DNA of 64,000 nt from Bacteroidota bacterium (lineage in GTDB: Bacteria > Bacteroidota > Bacteroidia > Chitinophagales > UBA8649). The position numbers were made by a program, and so were the translations under genes. Below, one piece after another: positions 43,701 through 51,551 of the stretch. The stretch lies in assembly GCA_002862745.1 (NCBI GenBank), contig PKDX01000017.1, positions 27,027 through 91,026 of the forward strand, in the 5' to 3' direction. The first letter of the stretch is position 1; every line of letters starts with the position of its first letter. A model generated the notes under the pieces. It ran no database searches. It was given only the letters and a program-made list of their open reading frames with translations, and was not told the origin of the DNA.

Positions 43701-44437
43701 GCTTTGATTCGATTCAATATGTTTTTAATCCAAACCTTCAAGTGGTCTACAATGAGATCTCTTCCCAGTTAGAGGTCGAACCGTCAATCGAGGGACTGAG
43801 TGTATTTTTCTTTGAAGGACTGAGTGAAAATGACTACTGCCCAAGGGATACATCGCCCAATCTTTCCGTTTTGGTTCCTGTGATTCCAATAGCTAGTCCA
43901 CAGGCAGAACCTGATACCATATTACAGGGGAGCTCATCTTTATTATCGGTGGAAATCAATGGGTTATATGATACACTAATTTGGGATTTGAGCGTAAATT
44001 CCGGCATTGTAGATGATGAAACACTGCTAGTTTCGCCCTCAGAATCAACGATTTATGATTTTGATATTGAATATAGTGTCAATTCTGTAACCTGCACCCT
44101 AGATTCTTTCGTATTAGTAGGTGTGGAGAATAGCTGTGCCGATGGGTATATCTTTCTTCCGAATGCGTTCTCTCCAAATGGTGACTTATTGCATGATAAC
44201 TTTTATCTGCAGGGCTCGGGCTTGACAAATGTCAACTCGTTTGCTGTGTTTGATCGATGGGGTGTTCTTTTATTTGAATCGCTCAATACTCTGCCAAACA
44301 ATGAAATGAATGGTTGGGATGGGCGAAGTAAAAATGGAGAACGATGTAATGAGGGAGTTTATATCTATCGATATGAAGTCCAGTGTTCCAATGGAGATCG
44401 CGTTCAAGGTAGTGGAAACGTAACATTGATACGATGA
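37706..44437 (+). CDS. giant PKD-repeat protein with T9SS type B sorting domain
   Basis: A 2243-residue secreted protein starting MWDIVQHKN; a long signal region ends near E-S-M-A-Q-I-T. The body is about twenty PKD/Ig-like modules of roughly 85-110 residues, each recognised by a W-x-F-G-D-G or W-x-F-x-G type motif, an aromatic S-Y-x-Y/x-V-x-L-T stretch and Cys at module ends (G-C-x-D-T). The C-terminus is the gliding-motility-associated type B sorting domain of the type IX secretion system: F-L-P-N-A-F-S-P-N-G-D, D-R-W-G-V-L-L-F-E, G-W-D-G-R-S-K-N-G, G-V-Y-I-Y-R-Y-E-V. The product is probably a SprB-like adhesin. The stop overlaps the porP ATG (ATGA). Confidence 0.93.
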   Translation: MWDIVQHKNIKLYRPSSKMFWSLLISLSLSTFSQESMAQITADFTVSRSQGCPEPLVTQLQEASTSANPIQSYVWTVIGPNGVLPNSPFFAANPFIALSDPGFYTVSLTVTDNLGNSSTLTQNDVIEVFELPSASLTANTEYLCFGDSVTVNLSCNPGCGSIATSFFQPIPGLLIQDACDTSVTLPYTSSSVFSPNAILTNSCGCVTQDTASFVVTPVQRPNAQFSLPETDFCIVPAAVTATNLSSSTSPATTYTWNFIDTLGNVVSTQTGFEPLVTLNEGVYSLELIAETNGCVDTFIQNRVLRVFNAIIDFSISTDTSCALENVVFTDLSVPTPDLWSWTMPGANPSNASAPVVNRTYANAGSYDVTLTVEFPGGCSLTQIQTGAIEILDIPIPSATFTVNEDCKVPATLNVQSTSINTVQTEWTFPNGTPSSVTGVGPVFVTYDGFGSYEVVLTETAFNGCQVTETLNDFHIVQPYTSSIVPDVLDGCVPLNVNYTALFNNLPTGESIQSYAWNFPGAASVTSISSPGPSVTYTDTGCFDVELITITTTGCTDTVLLEDAICAGSPPVGMGMTDTLDACLQTEQVCFFYNGVNADTIFWDFGDGVTTSVSPFDTVCHSYNNGIGPSIPSFTALQYNCPNDINPTSLPAINVLGPFAEFTDSIGCDNENTVFFDASNSSDYTSVSWDFGDPSTTSDISSNISDSYIYPPVSVTTDFVVRLTLTNASTGCVQDVSRTVRIYPDTIIAGLSDDSICAGEVISLFQNSPDATGIQGNTRWTFNGTFDFASGLGSGPVPPRAVAQGQALTVQFAQSGIYPINMSYINLNGCADTFSTSLYVAGVSTGAVADMISGCAPLTVNFSDTSTAPFSGIESYFWDFGLDNTTSDTSNQRVTSFVYDTFGIFQVSLTLLDSAGCVINDNSIVINVSDPTIDLTLSDTFICQDACVTFTDNSTGANVTNYSWNFDQGVPNTISGANESNVTACFPVEGNQTIQYQILDNNGCVADTTFVLPVFDIVADYAISQTSLPCPFPVQVVQFTNLSQNNVDTNSLLWDFGNGFLSTEVNPEQIYVRAGSYPISLTVSSNTGCSDTLIRDTVKVGGPWANLRVLGNNTGCVCDSFDIEYSLYGTPSASFVLGDGTEIPLSVTGSLTDTITDTLFNVAFCNLGVFAPGVFVDDLNCSYTYFLPDSSIIIDSFDFDYSLNDSAFCGGGLVDLVSNTVSFPGNFPLTDIFWDFGDLNTTTDTSSQIATSYNYPSPGYYELTLTATSSIGCTESFLDSIYLPEAPIISLTGDSAGCLNGSGFDASFTYTSFGDTVVGASIVQSIWDFGDGSPLSVANDSVQHVFTSSGLFWVKVSLTDSRGCANSDSTLIEIFADPVIGIPNDTTICRGDSIRLFSTDIETVVWSPNYAIDDTLSLTPLVYPDTTTTYVVFGVDSNGCSSQLGGFMQVTVDRVIPDFSVGQACAGSPVGFTDESTGGLGSIVQWNWDFGDPASGVNNTSALQNPQHSYAVDSIYLASLTVQNDNGCSFDTTANILVGQGPQASFTFNDTCQNEPASFDASASLGGTGNITDYIWIINDPSNTQDTLIGMNANYIFTVSGDYNVCLIVETDLNCAGNQDTVCQSVHIRSLPSVEVVVDSVCLGTATSYAELSSVAEAPFASYTWNLGISPFDLLTISAPSNPDTSRVNPIPGIYLVSLSITDSLGCVGIGRDTALVYDLPEADFEVLATCTETVSTVNDLSQAADPNQALLTWTWDFDEGSGDEVIAPPLTTIFAQDGIHNIRLVVEDNVGCRDTSFQTIDLVPAPMAVITPSDTAACEGLTSVILGGSSQVYTPTATYSWDYDYNIQPGFDQVDVVNPGYTQIYPIGTYTILLEIVDGNGCIDSAFQDIIVFENPEAIIEFGPACEDFPVDFNSASIEGDAPISSANWIFDDVVGVNGFSAVHNSPNEITAELYIEDANGCVDRDSIQVVQDVLPQVVVDPLVDTVCYGETAVFTVNGFDSIQYVFNPNLQVVYNEISSQLEVEPSIEGLSVFFFEGLSENDYCPRDTSPNLSVLVPVIPIASPQAEPDTILQGSSSLLSVEINGLYDTLIWDLSVNSGIVDDETLLVSPSESTIYDFDIEYSVNSVTCTLDSFVLVGVENSCADGYIFLPNAFSPNGDLLHDNFYLQGSGLTNVNSFAVFDRWGVLLFESLNTLPNNEMNGWDGRSKNGERCNEGVYIYRYEVQCSNGDRVQGSGNVTLIR

Positions 44438-45462
44438 AAAATGTGATAAAAACAATTGGCATTTGGCTGTACATCCTAGGGTGTTTAGTTGTGGGGTCTG
44501 TCTTTGCCCAAGATGTGCACTTTACCCAGTACACCGCAACTCCGGTTTATGTAAATCCAGCAATGAGTGGTTTCCACGGCTCCAATTACAGAGCAGGGGC
44601 TAACTTCAGAACGCAGTGGAACGCCGTATCTACGGGGAATACCTATCGTACATTCAATATGTTTTCAGATTTTGCTTTAGGCAAACCCACCTATTACAGT
44701 AACTATGCGGGTATAGGGATTAACTTCTATTCAGACCAAGCTGGTGATTTGAATTACAGCACGAATAAAGTAGATCTTAATGTAGCCTACCATTTTATCT
44801 TGGATAACAAAGGAACCAATTCTATATCTGCAGGAATTCAAAGCGGATTTGGTATGCGTAGTATTGACCTTACCAATGCTGTGTTCGCTAATCAAGGCGG
44901 CGGTATTGACCCATTGGGTGGAGAAGCAATTGATCGTGAGCGTTACGCTATGTTTGATGTAGGCATGGGTTTTTTGTGGAGTTATTCTCCTAACAAAGAT
45001 CGTAGTTTCTATCTGGGTACAGCTATGCACCATCTCAATCAGCCTGAACTTTCCCAGTTTACTTCTATTGGCGCAAGTGACCGTATGTATGCTAAGTTTT
45101 CCGTTATGGGAGGAATGCAGGTGCCTGTAGGCGAGCGCATGCATCTTCAACCGAGCTTTATTGTTAACAGGCAAGGACCGTCTACTGAAATCAACTTATC
45201 GACGTTAATGTCGTATTCCTTTAATCGCGAGCCCTTTGATAAAAATTCTGTTGCCTTCGGTGTGATGTACAGAGGACCGTTGGATGCCATTGCATTGCTG
45301 ACGAGAGTAAATCTTGAAACCCTTGCTATAGGATTTAGTTATGACGTAAACATTTCTAGTTTGTCGTCTGCTTCGCGAAGTAATGGCGGTCCGGAAATTA
45401 GTCTGGTGTATGTTGGGAAACCGAAAAATCGAGGAAGCGAACGGTATTGTATTCCTTTTTAA
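44434..45462 (+). CDS. PorP/SprF family type IX secretion partner
   Basis: A 342-residue outer-membrane beta-barrel with a signal peptide (ends S-V-F-A-Q-D). Motifs D-V-H-F-T-Q-Y-T-A-T-P-V-Y-V-N-P-A-M-S-G, N-Y-R-A-G-A-N-F-R-T-Q-W and Y-A-G-I-G-I-N are the PorP/SprF signature. SprF-type proteins are required to export and anchor type B-sorted adhesins such as SprB. The ATG overlaps the stop of the PKD gene (positions 44434-44437), so the pair is translationally coupled and dedicated partnership is likely. Confidence 0.93.
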   Translation: MKNVIKTIGIWLYILGCLVVGSVFAQDVHFTQYTATPVYVNPAMSGFHGSNYRAGANFRTQWNAVSTGNTYRTFNMFSDFALGKPTYYSNYAGIGINFYSDQAGDLNYSTNKVDLNVAYHFILDNKGTNSISAGIQSGFGMRSIDLTNAVFANQGGGIDPLGGEAIDRERYAMFDVGMGFLWSYSPNKDRSFYLGTAMHHLNQPELSQFTSIGASDRMYAKFSVMGGMQVPVGERMHLQPSFIVNRQGPSTEINLSTLMSYSFNREPFDKNSVAFGVMYRGPLDAIALLTRVNLETLAIGFSYDVNISSLSSASRSNGGPEISLVYVGKPKNRGSERYCIPF

Positions 45463-45484
45463 AAGGGTTTAGATTTTAAATACC

Positions 45485-46615
45485 TTAATGCAGGATCCAG
45501 AAGGGTAATCCATGTTTTTTGTTGGCCTGTTGCCATTCATTTTCTGAGATATACAGTCCAACACGATAATAGGTTCCATTGAATTTATATTGAATCTTAT
45601 CAGCTAAGTTGAGTGATTCAAATTCAATGATTGCTCGATCAGCATTCTTCTTTTGACTAAACGAACCTAAGACCACATAAATCATAGGCCTATTGTCCTG
45701 GCCATCCCTTGCTGAAATTGTGGCCTCATCATCTGAAATGATATTATTCTTCGTCTCTTTTGTTGCTGCTGGAATATTTGGTGTTGACTCAATATCTTCT
45801 GGATCCATAGGAAGTCCTTGATCAAGCGTTGATTCTGCGGTGTTTTCTTCAACCTTAAGTTCAAATGAATGATCTTTGGAAGGTTCTTCGCTAACCGGCT
45901 GTGACGTTTGTTGCACGGGATGTAACATATTGTAGACTGGACTTCCCACTCGATTTCCTTCGAAACTAAAGAGGCTCAGCGTTATTACGCCAAGAATAAA
46001 GCTTGCTGCGAGGGCCCTTGGAGAGGTTTGCGCTACTTGCTTGCTTACTTCTTTTTTGTTCTCCTTACGCTCTTGTTCTACGTCATGGCCAATAGCAATG
46101 ATTTTGGCATTAGAGTGCTCAATTTCCTCTTTTTCTTCGGCCGCATTAGTCGCAGTGGAATCGCTCGACACTAGTGTTTTGGGCATCGCCACACTGGCAA
46201 ATCCGAAGTAAGTATAATCTTCATTCTTGAAGGCCTCTTGATTCAAAAGGACTTGTATGCCATGTTTTGTATGGGTAATCTTTCCAAATCTATTCGATGA
46301 CCAAACAGTATTTGTTCGTAAGGAACTCTTTACATTGCCGAGCCATCGGTTCAAAACCACTTTGCTTTCAAACTCGCTGAGCTTTAAACGACGAGAAATG
46401 GTCTTTATCTGGTCGGTCTTTATCGATGCGCTCGCATTTGCTTCAAAAGAGACAACATTGCGCTTTAACTCAAGGTGTTCTTGAGTATGCAGAATCTCAG
46501 TAGCTCGATAGTGTAGGCTACCAAAATAGGGTAAAACTAGGTTACCATCTCTTATTAGGACTTCTTGTAAGACTTCCTCGAGATCGTTATTTATGTTAGA
46601 ATTGAAAGGTTGCAC
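45485..46615 (-). CDS. HU-like / SPOR-domain membrane protein
   Basis: A 376-residue protein with an unusual domain order. Residues 1-150 resemble the two HU-like (CCDC81-type) domains found in Bacteroidota: D-L-E-E-V-L-Q-E-V-L-I-R-D-G-N-L-V-L-P-Y-F-G-S-L and N-R-F-G-K-I-T-H-T-K-H-G. A charged linker, one helix at about 200-220 (A-L-A-A-S-F-I-L-G-V-I-T-L-S-L-F-S), an acidic linker and a C-terminal SPOR domain (Y-V-V-L-G-S-F-S-Q...Y-Y-R-V-G-L-Y) follow. The N-terminal half would be cytoplasmic, with SPOR binding denuded septal peptidoglycan in the periplasm. It could tether a cytoplasmic partner to the division site. The start overlaps the upstream gene by 20 bases. Confidence 0.82.
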   Translation of the reverse strand: MQPFNSNINNDLEEVLQEVLIRDGNLVLPYFGSLHYRATEILHTQEHLELKRNVVSFEANASASIKTDQIKTISRRLKLSEFESKVVLNRWLGNVKSSLRTNTVWSSNRFGKITHTKHGIQVLLNQEAFKNEDYTYFGFASVAMPKTLVSSDSTATNAAEEKEEIEHSNAKIIAIGHDVEQERKENKKEVSKQVAQTSPRALAASFILGVITLSLFSFEGNRVGSPVYNMLHPVQQTSQPVSEEPSKDHSFELKVEENTAESTLDQGLPMDPEDIESTPNIPAATKETKNNIISDDEATISARDGQDNRPMIYVVLGSFSQKKNADRAIIEFESLNLADKIQYKFNGTYYRVGLYISENEWQQANKKHGLPFWILH

Positions 46616-48281
46616 CTACTAAACCATTTACACCGTAGCTTGGGTAGTTGTAGAATTGCTGGTATTGATAGTTTTCTACAAATCCAAACGCATTGTTAAG
46701 GTAGGCAAATATTATAAAATTCTTATTGAACCGATACTCGCTTTTGAGGTTGATATCAACGGGAACAGGAATGGTTTGAAGATTACCTGTTTCGTCTAAT
46801 CCCTGCGCTCCTGCAAAGATGTTTAGTTCACCGCGCATAAGTAACTTACCATCAAGCACAGACATCTTGACCCCCGTAAAGGTCTTTAGTTTGGGTAGAT
46901 TAAAGGCTGCTTCATTATTGCTCACTTTGTATGCGAAATAATCAGCTCCGAAGTAGAGGTGTACATTCTCCTTTATTTTGACGCCCAAATCAACATGTGC
47001 ATTGTAGGTAATCATTAATGAATCATAGACAACCTGAAACTCGCTTAGATTTTGTCGGTTTACGTCGTAAAAGTTTCTATACAACGCTTGATTTCGAGTT
47101 GCTCTCATTCCAAAGTGGATATCATAGTCAAATCGTTTGACTCCTCCTTGGAAACCGCTAGTTAAATGATCATAGCCAGCATGTTGGACGTCTACACTAT
47201 CGAGAATCATCCACGGATTGTCTCGTTGAAGTCGATCTAAACTTATCAAATCAATGTCCCGATCGTATCGTGCAAAGAATTGGAGCTTATTGTTTATAAT
47301 TTCTCTTCGCGCCTCAAGTTTTGGGAAAAAGTCAAACTTGCTTTGATTCTTATTCTTTCTAGGAGAAACATCGCCAATACCAAAGCCAAGTGTTGCGTCG
47401 AGTAACCAATCATTGGTTCTGTAATGGTAGTGTCCTCCTAGTTTAAATACTGATCGTTTGAGATCTCCATAGGGCTGATTAGCATTTCGGGTGATATAGT
47501 TAAAGCCTGTTATGATTTCAAAGTGTTGAAATTTGTCAATCTCTTTCCCAATTCGGCTATCAAAATTTATGATGTTTTCGTTGTTTGACCAGTTATCTTG
47601 ATAACGATTGTACCCGAACGTATTGTTGAATGTGATATCTAGATTATTTGCCTCATGATTAATCACTTGAACACTTCCACCATATCTCGTAGCCCGCTGC
47701 CTGACATCTTCATCCATATACTCACCCTGTGTAGTGTCATAGACATAGTTGTGGTCAATATCGTGTTCGAAATTTCCCTCGATATGCATGGAGATGTATC
47801 GTGAGTGGTAATTGAGAAAGGAGTTTACCCGGGAATCCATAAAGGTCATGTTCGGCAGTCTTCCCCAATTGGAGGAGAAATGACTTCCCATTATACCAAG
47901 CTGACTTCTTTTCTTTTTCCCAAGATCTTCATAAAATCCAAGTTCTCCGAGAGCAGATAGCTGGGAGCCAAAACCAAAGCGAAGGAAGTTGTCCTGGGTT
48001 TGAAATAAAGCCTCTAGATCAACACGCGTTGGGCGTGTTTCGGGTGGAGGAAGGTCAACATTAAACTTTACCTGAGGCATGGTGTAGTCATGCGTTATGT
48101 CATCGGCTTCAGGTGGACTAACATCTAACTGAAGTTTTAGCTTGTCCGCATCCTCTATAGTGCCCTCATAATCTCTTACTAGATTAAAATCTGCATCGTT
48201 AAGCCCATTGTTTTGAGAAAAGGCACTGCTACAAAGTAGAATGAGTAGTAGTGGGGTGAAGTAGTTTTTATTGTATTGCAT
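46596..48281 (-). CDS. outer-membrane beta-barrel protein
   Basis: A 561-residue protein with a signal peptide (ends A-F-S-Q). The mature N-terminus has a proline-rich linker (S-P-P-E-A-D-D, L-P-P-P-E-T-R-P-T-R). Alternating hydrophobic-aromatic strands then run to a C-terminal aromatic residue, N-G-L-V-G-A-T-F-Q-F, ending in Phe as barrels do. It is TonB-receptor-like, but I find no plug domain or TonB box, so I call it only an outer-membrane barrel. A GTG at 48302, overlapping the TPR stop, is an alternative start. It lies between the TPR and HU-SPOR genes. Confidence 0.8.
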   Translation of the reverse strand: MQYNKNYFTPLLLILLCSSAFSQNNGLNDADFNLVRDYEGTIEDADKLKLQLDVSPPEADDITHDYTMPQVKFNVDLPPPETRPTRVDLEALFQTQDNFLRFGFGSQLSALGELGFYEDLGKKKRSQLGIMGSHFSSNWGRLPNMTFMDSRVNSFLNYHSRYISMHIEGNFEHDIDHNYVYDTTQGEYMDEDVRQRATRYGGSVQVINHEANNLDITFNNTFGYNRYQDNWSNNENIINFDSRIGKEIDKFQHFEIITGFNYITRNANQPYGDLKRSVFKLGGHYHYRTNDWLLDATLGFGIGDVSPRKNKNQSKFDFFPKLEARREIINNKLQFFARYDRDIDLISLDRLQRDNPWMILDSVDVQHAGYDHLTSGFQGGVKRFDYDIHFGMRATRNQALYRNFYDVNRQNLSEFQVVYDSLMITYNAHVDLGVKIKENVHLYFGADYFAYKVSNNEAAFNLPKLKTFTGVKMSVLDGKLLMRGELNIFAGAQGLDETGNLQTIPVPVDINLKSEYRFNKNFIIFAYLNNAFGFVENYQYQQFYNYPSYGVNGLVGATFQF

Positions 48282-48301
48282 AAGATTAATCTTGTAATTC
48301 A

Positions 48302-51300
48302 CTATTCAGCATCTTCTGAATCTGCCTGACGCTCTAGCAATCTGGCTTGCTCAAGCTTTTGATTTGCCTCATCGATCAATGCTTGGTCTCCTTGATAATT
48401 GTTTACAATTGACTCTAAGGTGAGAATAGCCTCATTGTAGTTTTTGAGACCTATCCAGCAGTCACCAATAAGGATGTAAGCTTTTACAACCCAATAACTG
48501 TAGGAACCATAGGTACTAATGATGTTTTTGCAGGCCTCTTTGGATTCTTCAAACTGTCCATTGTCATAAGTAATCTTAGCAAGATGCCAAGTGGATTCAG
48601 CTTTTTTCGAACTCATATCGAGGCGTTGGATGCACTGCTGAAACATTGATTGGGCTGTTTGTATGTTACCTTTGTTGTAATAGGCTTTTGCGCTAGAGAA
48701 CAAGGCTAAATCTTGAATATCTTTTGCCATACCATTGGTCTGTTGAATCTTTTCTGATACATCGATAATTCCATCTTGATCTTGGAGCTCAATACTAGAT
48801 CGCAAGTAGCCCTCCAAAGCCAATTCAACATTACTTTGCACTCCGCCAAGCTCTGATAACCTCCTGTAATACTGTTGGGCTAAGGAGTAATTTTGTTGAT
48901 GGTTAAAGGTTATAAATCCTGCACGCACTAAAGCCGTCTCAAGTTGAGCTCCTGACCCTTCAGATATAACGGTTTGGAAAAAGGGGAGGGCCTTACTGAA
49001 ATAACTAGCGTTGTTCTCTGATTTGCCTAGTTCAAAATAGCATTCAGCGGCATAAAGATTTACTTCCAAGTGATGAAATCCACGACTGAACTCGCTTAGG
49101 TAGTCTTCGAATGCTTCTGCAGCCTTGCGGTAGTCATTCGCGTTGTAGAAATTCATTGCATTGGTAAACAGAAGACTATCTTTTTTGCTTTCATTGAGGG
49201 TGATCCCAGATTGCGAGTTAATAAAATCCAAAAAGGCTTGAGGTTGTCCCATGGCGAGATATACTCTTTCGAGCGCCTTTACTGCGATGTTTGCTGAGGG
49301 TGTTCCTGAAAATTCTGTGATGGTTTTTTTATACCATTTCGCTGCCTCATTGTATTGATTTTGCGTTTCATAAATCAGGCCTAGTTTGTTGTATAAAACG
49401 GGCTTGTACAGACTTGATCCATGATCATTTACAAAATCTAGAAATCCTCTTTTTGCATTGTCCAAATCACTTAGTGCAAAATAAGAGTCCGCGCTTTCAA
49501 AGTCGGCGTCATCGCGATATGTGGATTGTGGGAAGTCAACAGACAATTGATCCATCCGTAAAATTTTTGATGAAAGATTATTATTAAATCCATCAATTAA
49601 GCCGGCTTGATACAAGGCATAATCATCTTTGGGATAATTATTTTGATAGACGTCTAGATAGAGTTCTTGGGATGTGTTGTATTCATGTTCCATAAACAAA
49701 CAATCCGCCCTTCGCAATATGGCATCCTGGTAAAATGCTTGAGCCTTTGGGAACTGAGCCTGATTCAGTTGGTCATAGGCCACCTTGAGTTTGCTCGCTG
49801 CATTTTTGTAATCTTTTTCTTTGAAGTAGGTGTAGGCCACTCCATAGGAAGCATAGGCGTTGACAGCCCAAGGAAACTCGGAATTGTCGACACTTGTCAT
49901 AGAAAATTGATTGTAGTTATTGCGTGCTTCAGGGTACTTCCCTTGCAAATGCTTTGCATCCCCTATGATTAGGTGCGCAATCTGATAGAGAGTGTTGTCC
50001 ATGTTGCTCGATTGCGACTTGAGCGCGTAATCAATGGCTTCTTCATAACGATTACTATTCAATGACTCAACGGCAGAGTAGAGGGTAAGGCGCTGATAGA
50101 TCTCTTTAAAGGCTGGCGTGTTGAGGTTTAGATCTTCAATGACCTGAATACCCTTGGCATAATCTTTAGAATGTAAGGTCGCGTTGAGTAATAACTCGAG
50201 GAGTTCATCCCTGTACGCCGAGGTTGGATAGAGTTCTAAGAATGCTTCAATCAATGCAATGGATTGACTATGATCGTCCAAATCATCTGACAGCCGAATA
50301 TATTGCACAGTAGCTAACTCCTTAAGCCGTTCATCAGGCCCGGTTCCCGCTACATTTTGAAAATATGCCTTAGCATCCTCCTTATTATTCATGTCGAGAT
50401 AACTATTGGCGATGAGATACATCGCATGTTGTCTCATCGAGTCTGAGTTCGCGGAAGTAAGCTCTTTTAAATAGGTAATAGCCTTTTCATATTGTCCGCT
50501 TTTATAACTACAATATCCAACTTGATAATACAGTGCGTATTCTGGATTTCTGAGCGATTTTATGTATTCTTCCAAGAGCGGAATTGCCTTTTCACAATCC
50601 TCTGCGCAGAAATAGGCCTGACCAAGTGTGCCTTTAATGGCAGCTTGTTTGCTCCGAGGTGCTGAACTAACCATAGGTTCAAGATGCCGCATTACCTGAG
50701 TGCAACGGCCTTCCATTAAGTCAATTTGTGTGAGATAAAGCGCGGCATCTTCTCGAAACTCAGGCTCATTGGCAATCATTACAAAGTATTCCTTCGCAGC
50801 CGCCATATTTCCATCTTTAAGTTCGATGACTCCCATATAATAGACCGAAGGGACTTGATAAGGATTGGAGTAGTTAGCGGTTTTTTCTAAACTGGTTCGA
50901 GCAGCAACAAAGTTGTCACGTTGAAAGTGAGCATAGCCCGATAAAAAGTAGAATTCATCCTGTTCGGTTTCGCTTAACTCATTGGGATCTACTTCGTTGA
51001 AATGAATAATGGCGTTGTTTTTATTGTTGTTATCCATATACACCATACCCAGAAGGTGCGAGACATTTGCTGAAAAGGTATTATTGGGATAATCAATCTT
51101 AAATTGTTGCAAAAGCTCGATAGCATTACTGTGTTTTAATCGAGCAGCGGCCGTAGCGTAATAAAAATCCGCCCTCATTCTCCATAGCATAAACTCGTCG
51201 TCCCATCGAGGGATTGGGTCGCTGCGGTACATATCAATGCGCTGCTGGCAAGAGGCCCACAATTGATTCTCTGCATCTTCAATGGCATCGGAAATCAGTT

Positions 51301-51397
51301 TGGTTTGCTTGCTGTATTTTATAGTGGCTTGGCCTAGCACACTGGAATTGACTTGAATCAAGAACAAGGCAAGAAGGAATACGCTAATTTTCTTCAT
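48302..51397 (-). CDS. secreted TPR-repeat protein
   Basis: A 1031-residue protein with a signal peptide (MKKISVFLLALFLIQVNSSVLG) and TPR-like helix pairs throughout. Examples are A-L-Y-Y-Q-V-G-Y-C-S-Y-K-S-G-Q-Y-E-K-A-I and Y-N-K-L-G-L-I-Y-E-T-Q-N-Q-Y-N-E-A-A. The repeats have a consensus like that of YbgF/BamD-type scaffolds. It is probably a periplasmic or outer-membrane-associated protein-protein scaffold. The barrel gene begins 20 bases after its stop and the HU-SPOR gene overlaps that, forming a three-gene operon. The specific role is unknown. Confidence 0.85.
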   Translation of the reverse strand: MKKISVFLLALFLIQVNSSVLGQATIKYSKQTKLISDAIEDAENQLWASCQQRIDMYRSDPIPRWDDEFMLWRMRADFYYATAAARLKHSNAIELLQQFKIDYPNNTFSANVSHLLGMVYMDNNNKNNAIIHFNEVDPNELSETEQDEFYFLSGYAHFQRDNFVAARTSLEKTANYSNPYQVPSVYYMGVIELKDGNMAAAKEYFVMIANEPEFREDAALYLTQIDLMEGRCTQVMRHLEPMVSSAPRSKQAAIKGTLGQAYFCAEDCEKAIPLLEEYIKSLRNPEYALYYQVGYCSYKSGQYEKAITYLKELTSANSDSMRQHAMYLIANSYLDMNNKEDAKAYFQNVAGTGPDERLKELATVQYIRLSDDLDDHSQSIALIEAFLELYPTSAYRDELLELLLNATLHSKDYAKGIQVIEDLNLNTPAFKEIYQRLTLYSAVESLNSNRYEEAIDYALKSQSSNMDNTLYQIAHLIIGDAKHLQGKYPEARNNYNQFSMTSVDNSEFPWAVNAYASYGVAYTYFKEKDYKNAASKLKVAYDQLNQAQFPKAQAFYQDAILRRADCLFMEHEYNTSQELYLDVYQNNYPKDDYALYQAGLIDGFNNNLSSKILRMDQLSVDFPQSTYRDDADFESADSYFALSDLDNAKRGFLDFVNDHGSSLYKPVLYNKLGLIYETQNQYNEAAKWYKKTITEFSGTPSANIAVKALERVYLAMGQPQAFLDFINSQSGITLNESKKDSLLFTNAMNFYNANDYRKAAEAFEDYLSEFSRGFHHLEVNLYAAECYFELGKSENNASYFSKALPFFQTVISEGSGAQLETALVRAGFITFNHQQNYSLAQQYYRRLSELGGVQSNVELALEGYLRSSIELQDQDGIIDVSEKIQQTNGMAKDIQDLALFSSAKAYYNKGNIQTAQSMFQQCIQRLDMSSKKAESTWHLAKITYDNGQFEESKEACKNIISTYGSYSYWVVKAYILIGDCWIGLKNYNEAILTLESIVNNYQGDQALIDEANQKLEQARLLERQADSEDAE

Positions 51398-51527
51398 ATC
51401 TCAGATTGTGTATGGGGTAATAACGTCAATTGAATGGAAAGTTATTCTCTAAACCTTGATTATCAAGATTCATGCCTTAATAATTGTAAACAAATAAATC
51501 GCTGTGGTAAAGGAATCTAGACAGATG

Positions 51528-51535
51528 TATATTTG
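51528..51535 (+). promoter_or_regulatory. candidate -7 box for ahcY
   Basis: TATATTTG matches TAnnTTTG fully and lies 16 bases before the ahcY ATG at 51552, so the mRNA leader would be very short. The expected -33 TTG is not clear (TGG at the right distance). Confidence 0.4.
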
Positions 51536-51551
51536 CATCTCAATAAGAATA

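Noticed and set aside
51398..51551. S-adenosylhomocysteine riboswitch upstream of ahcY
   Set aside because: The candidate -7 box leaves a leader of about 12 bases, and I see no paired helices typical of that riboswitch.
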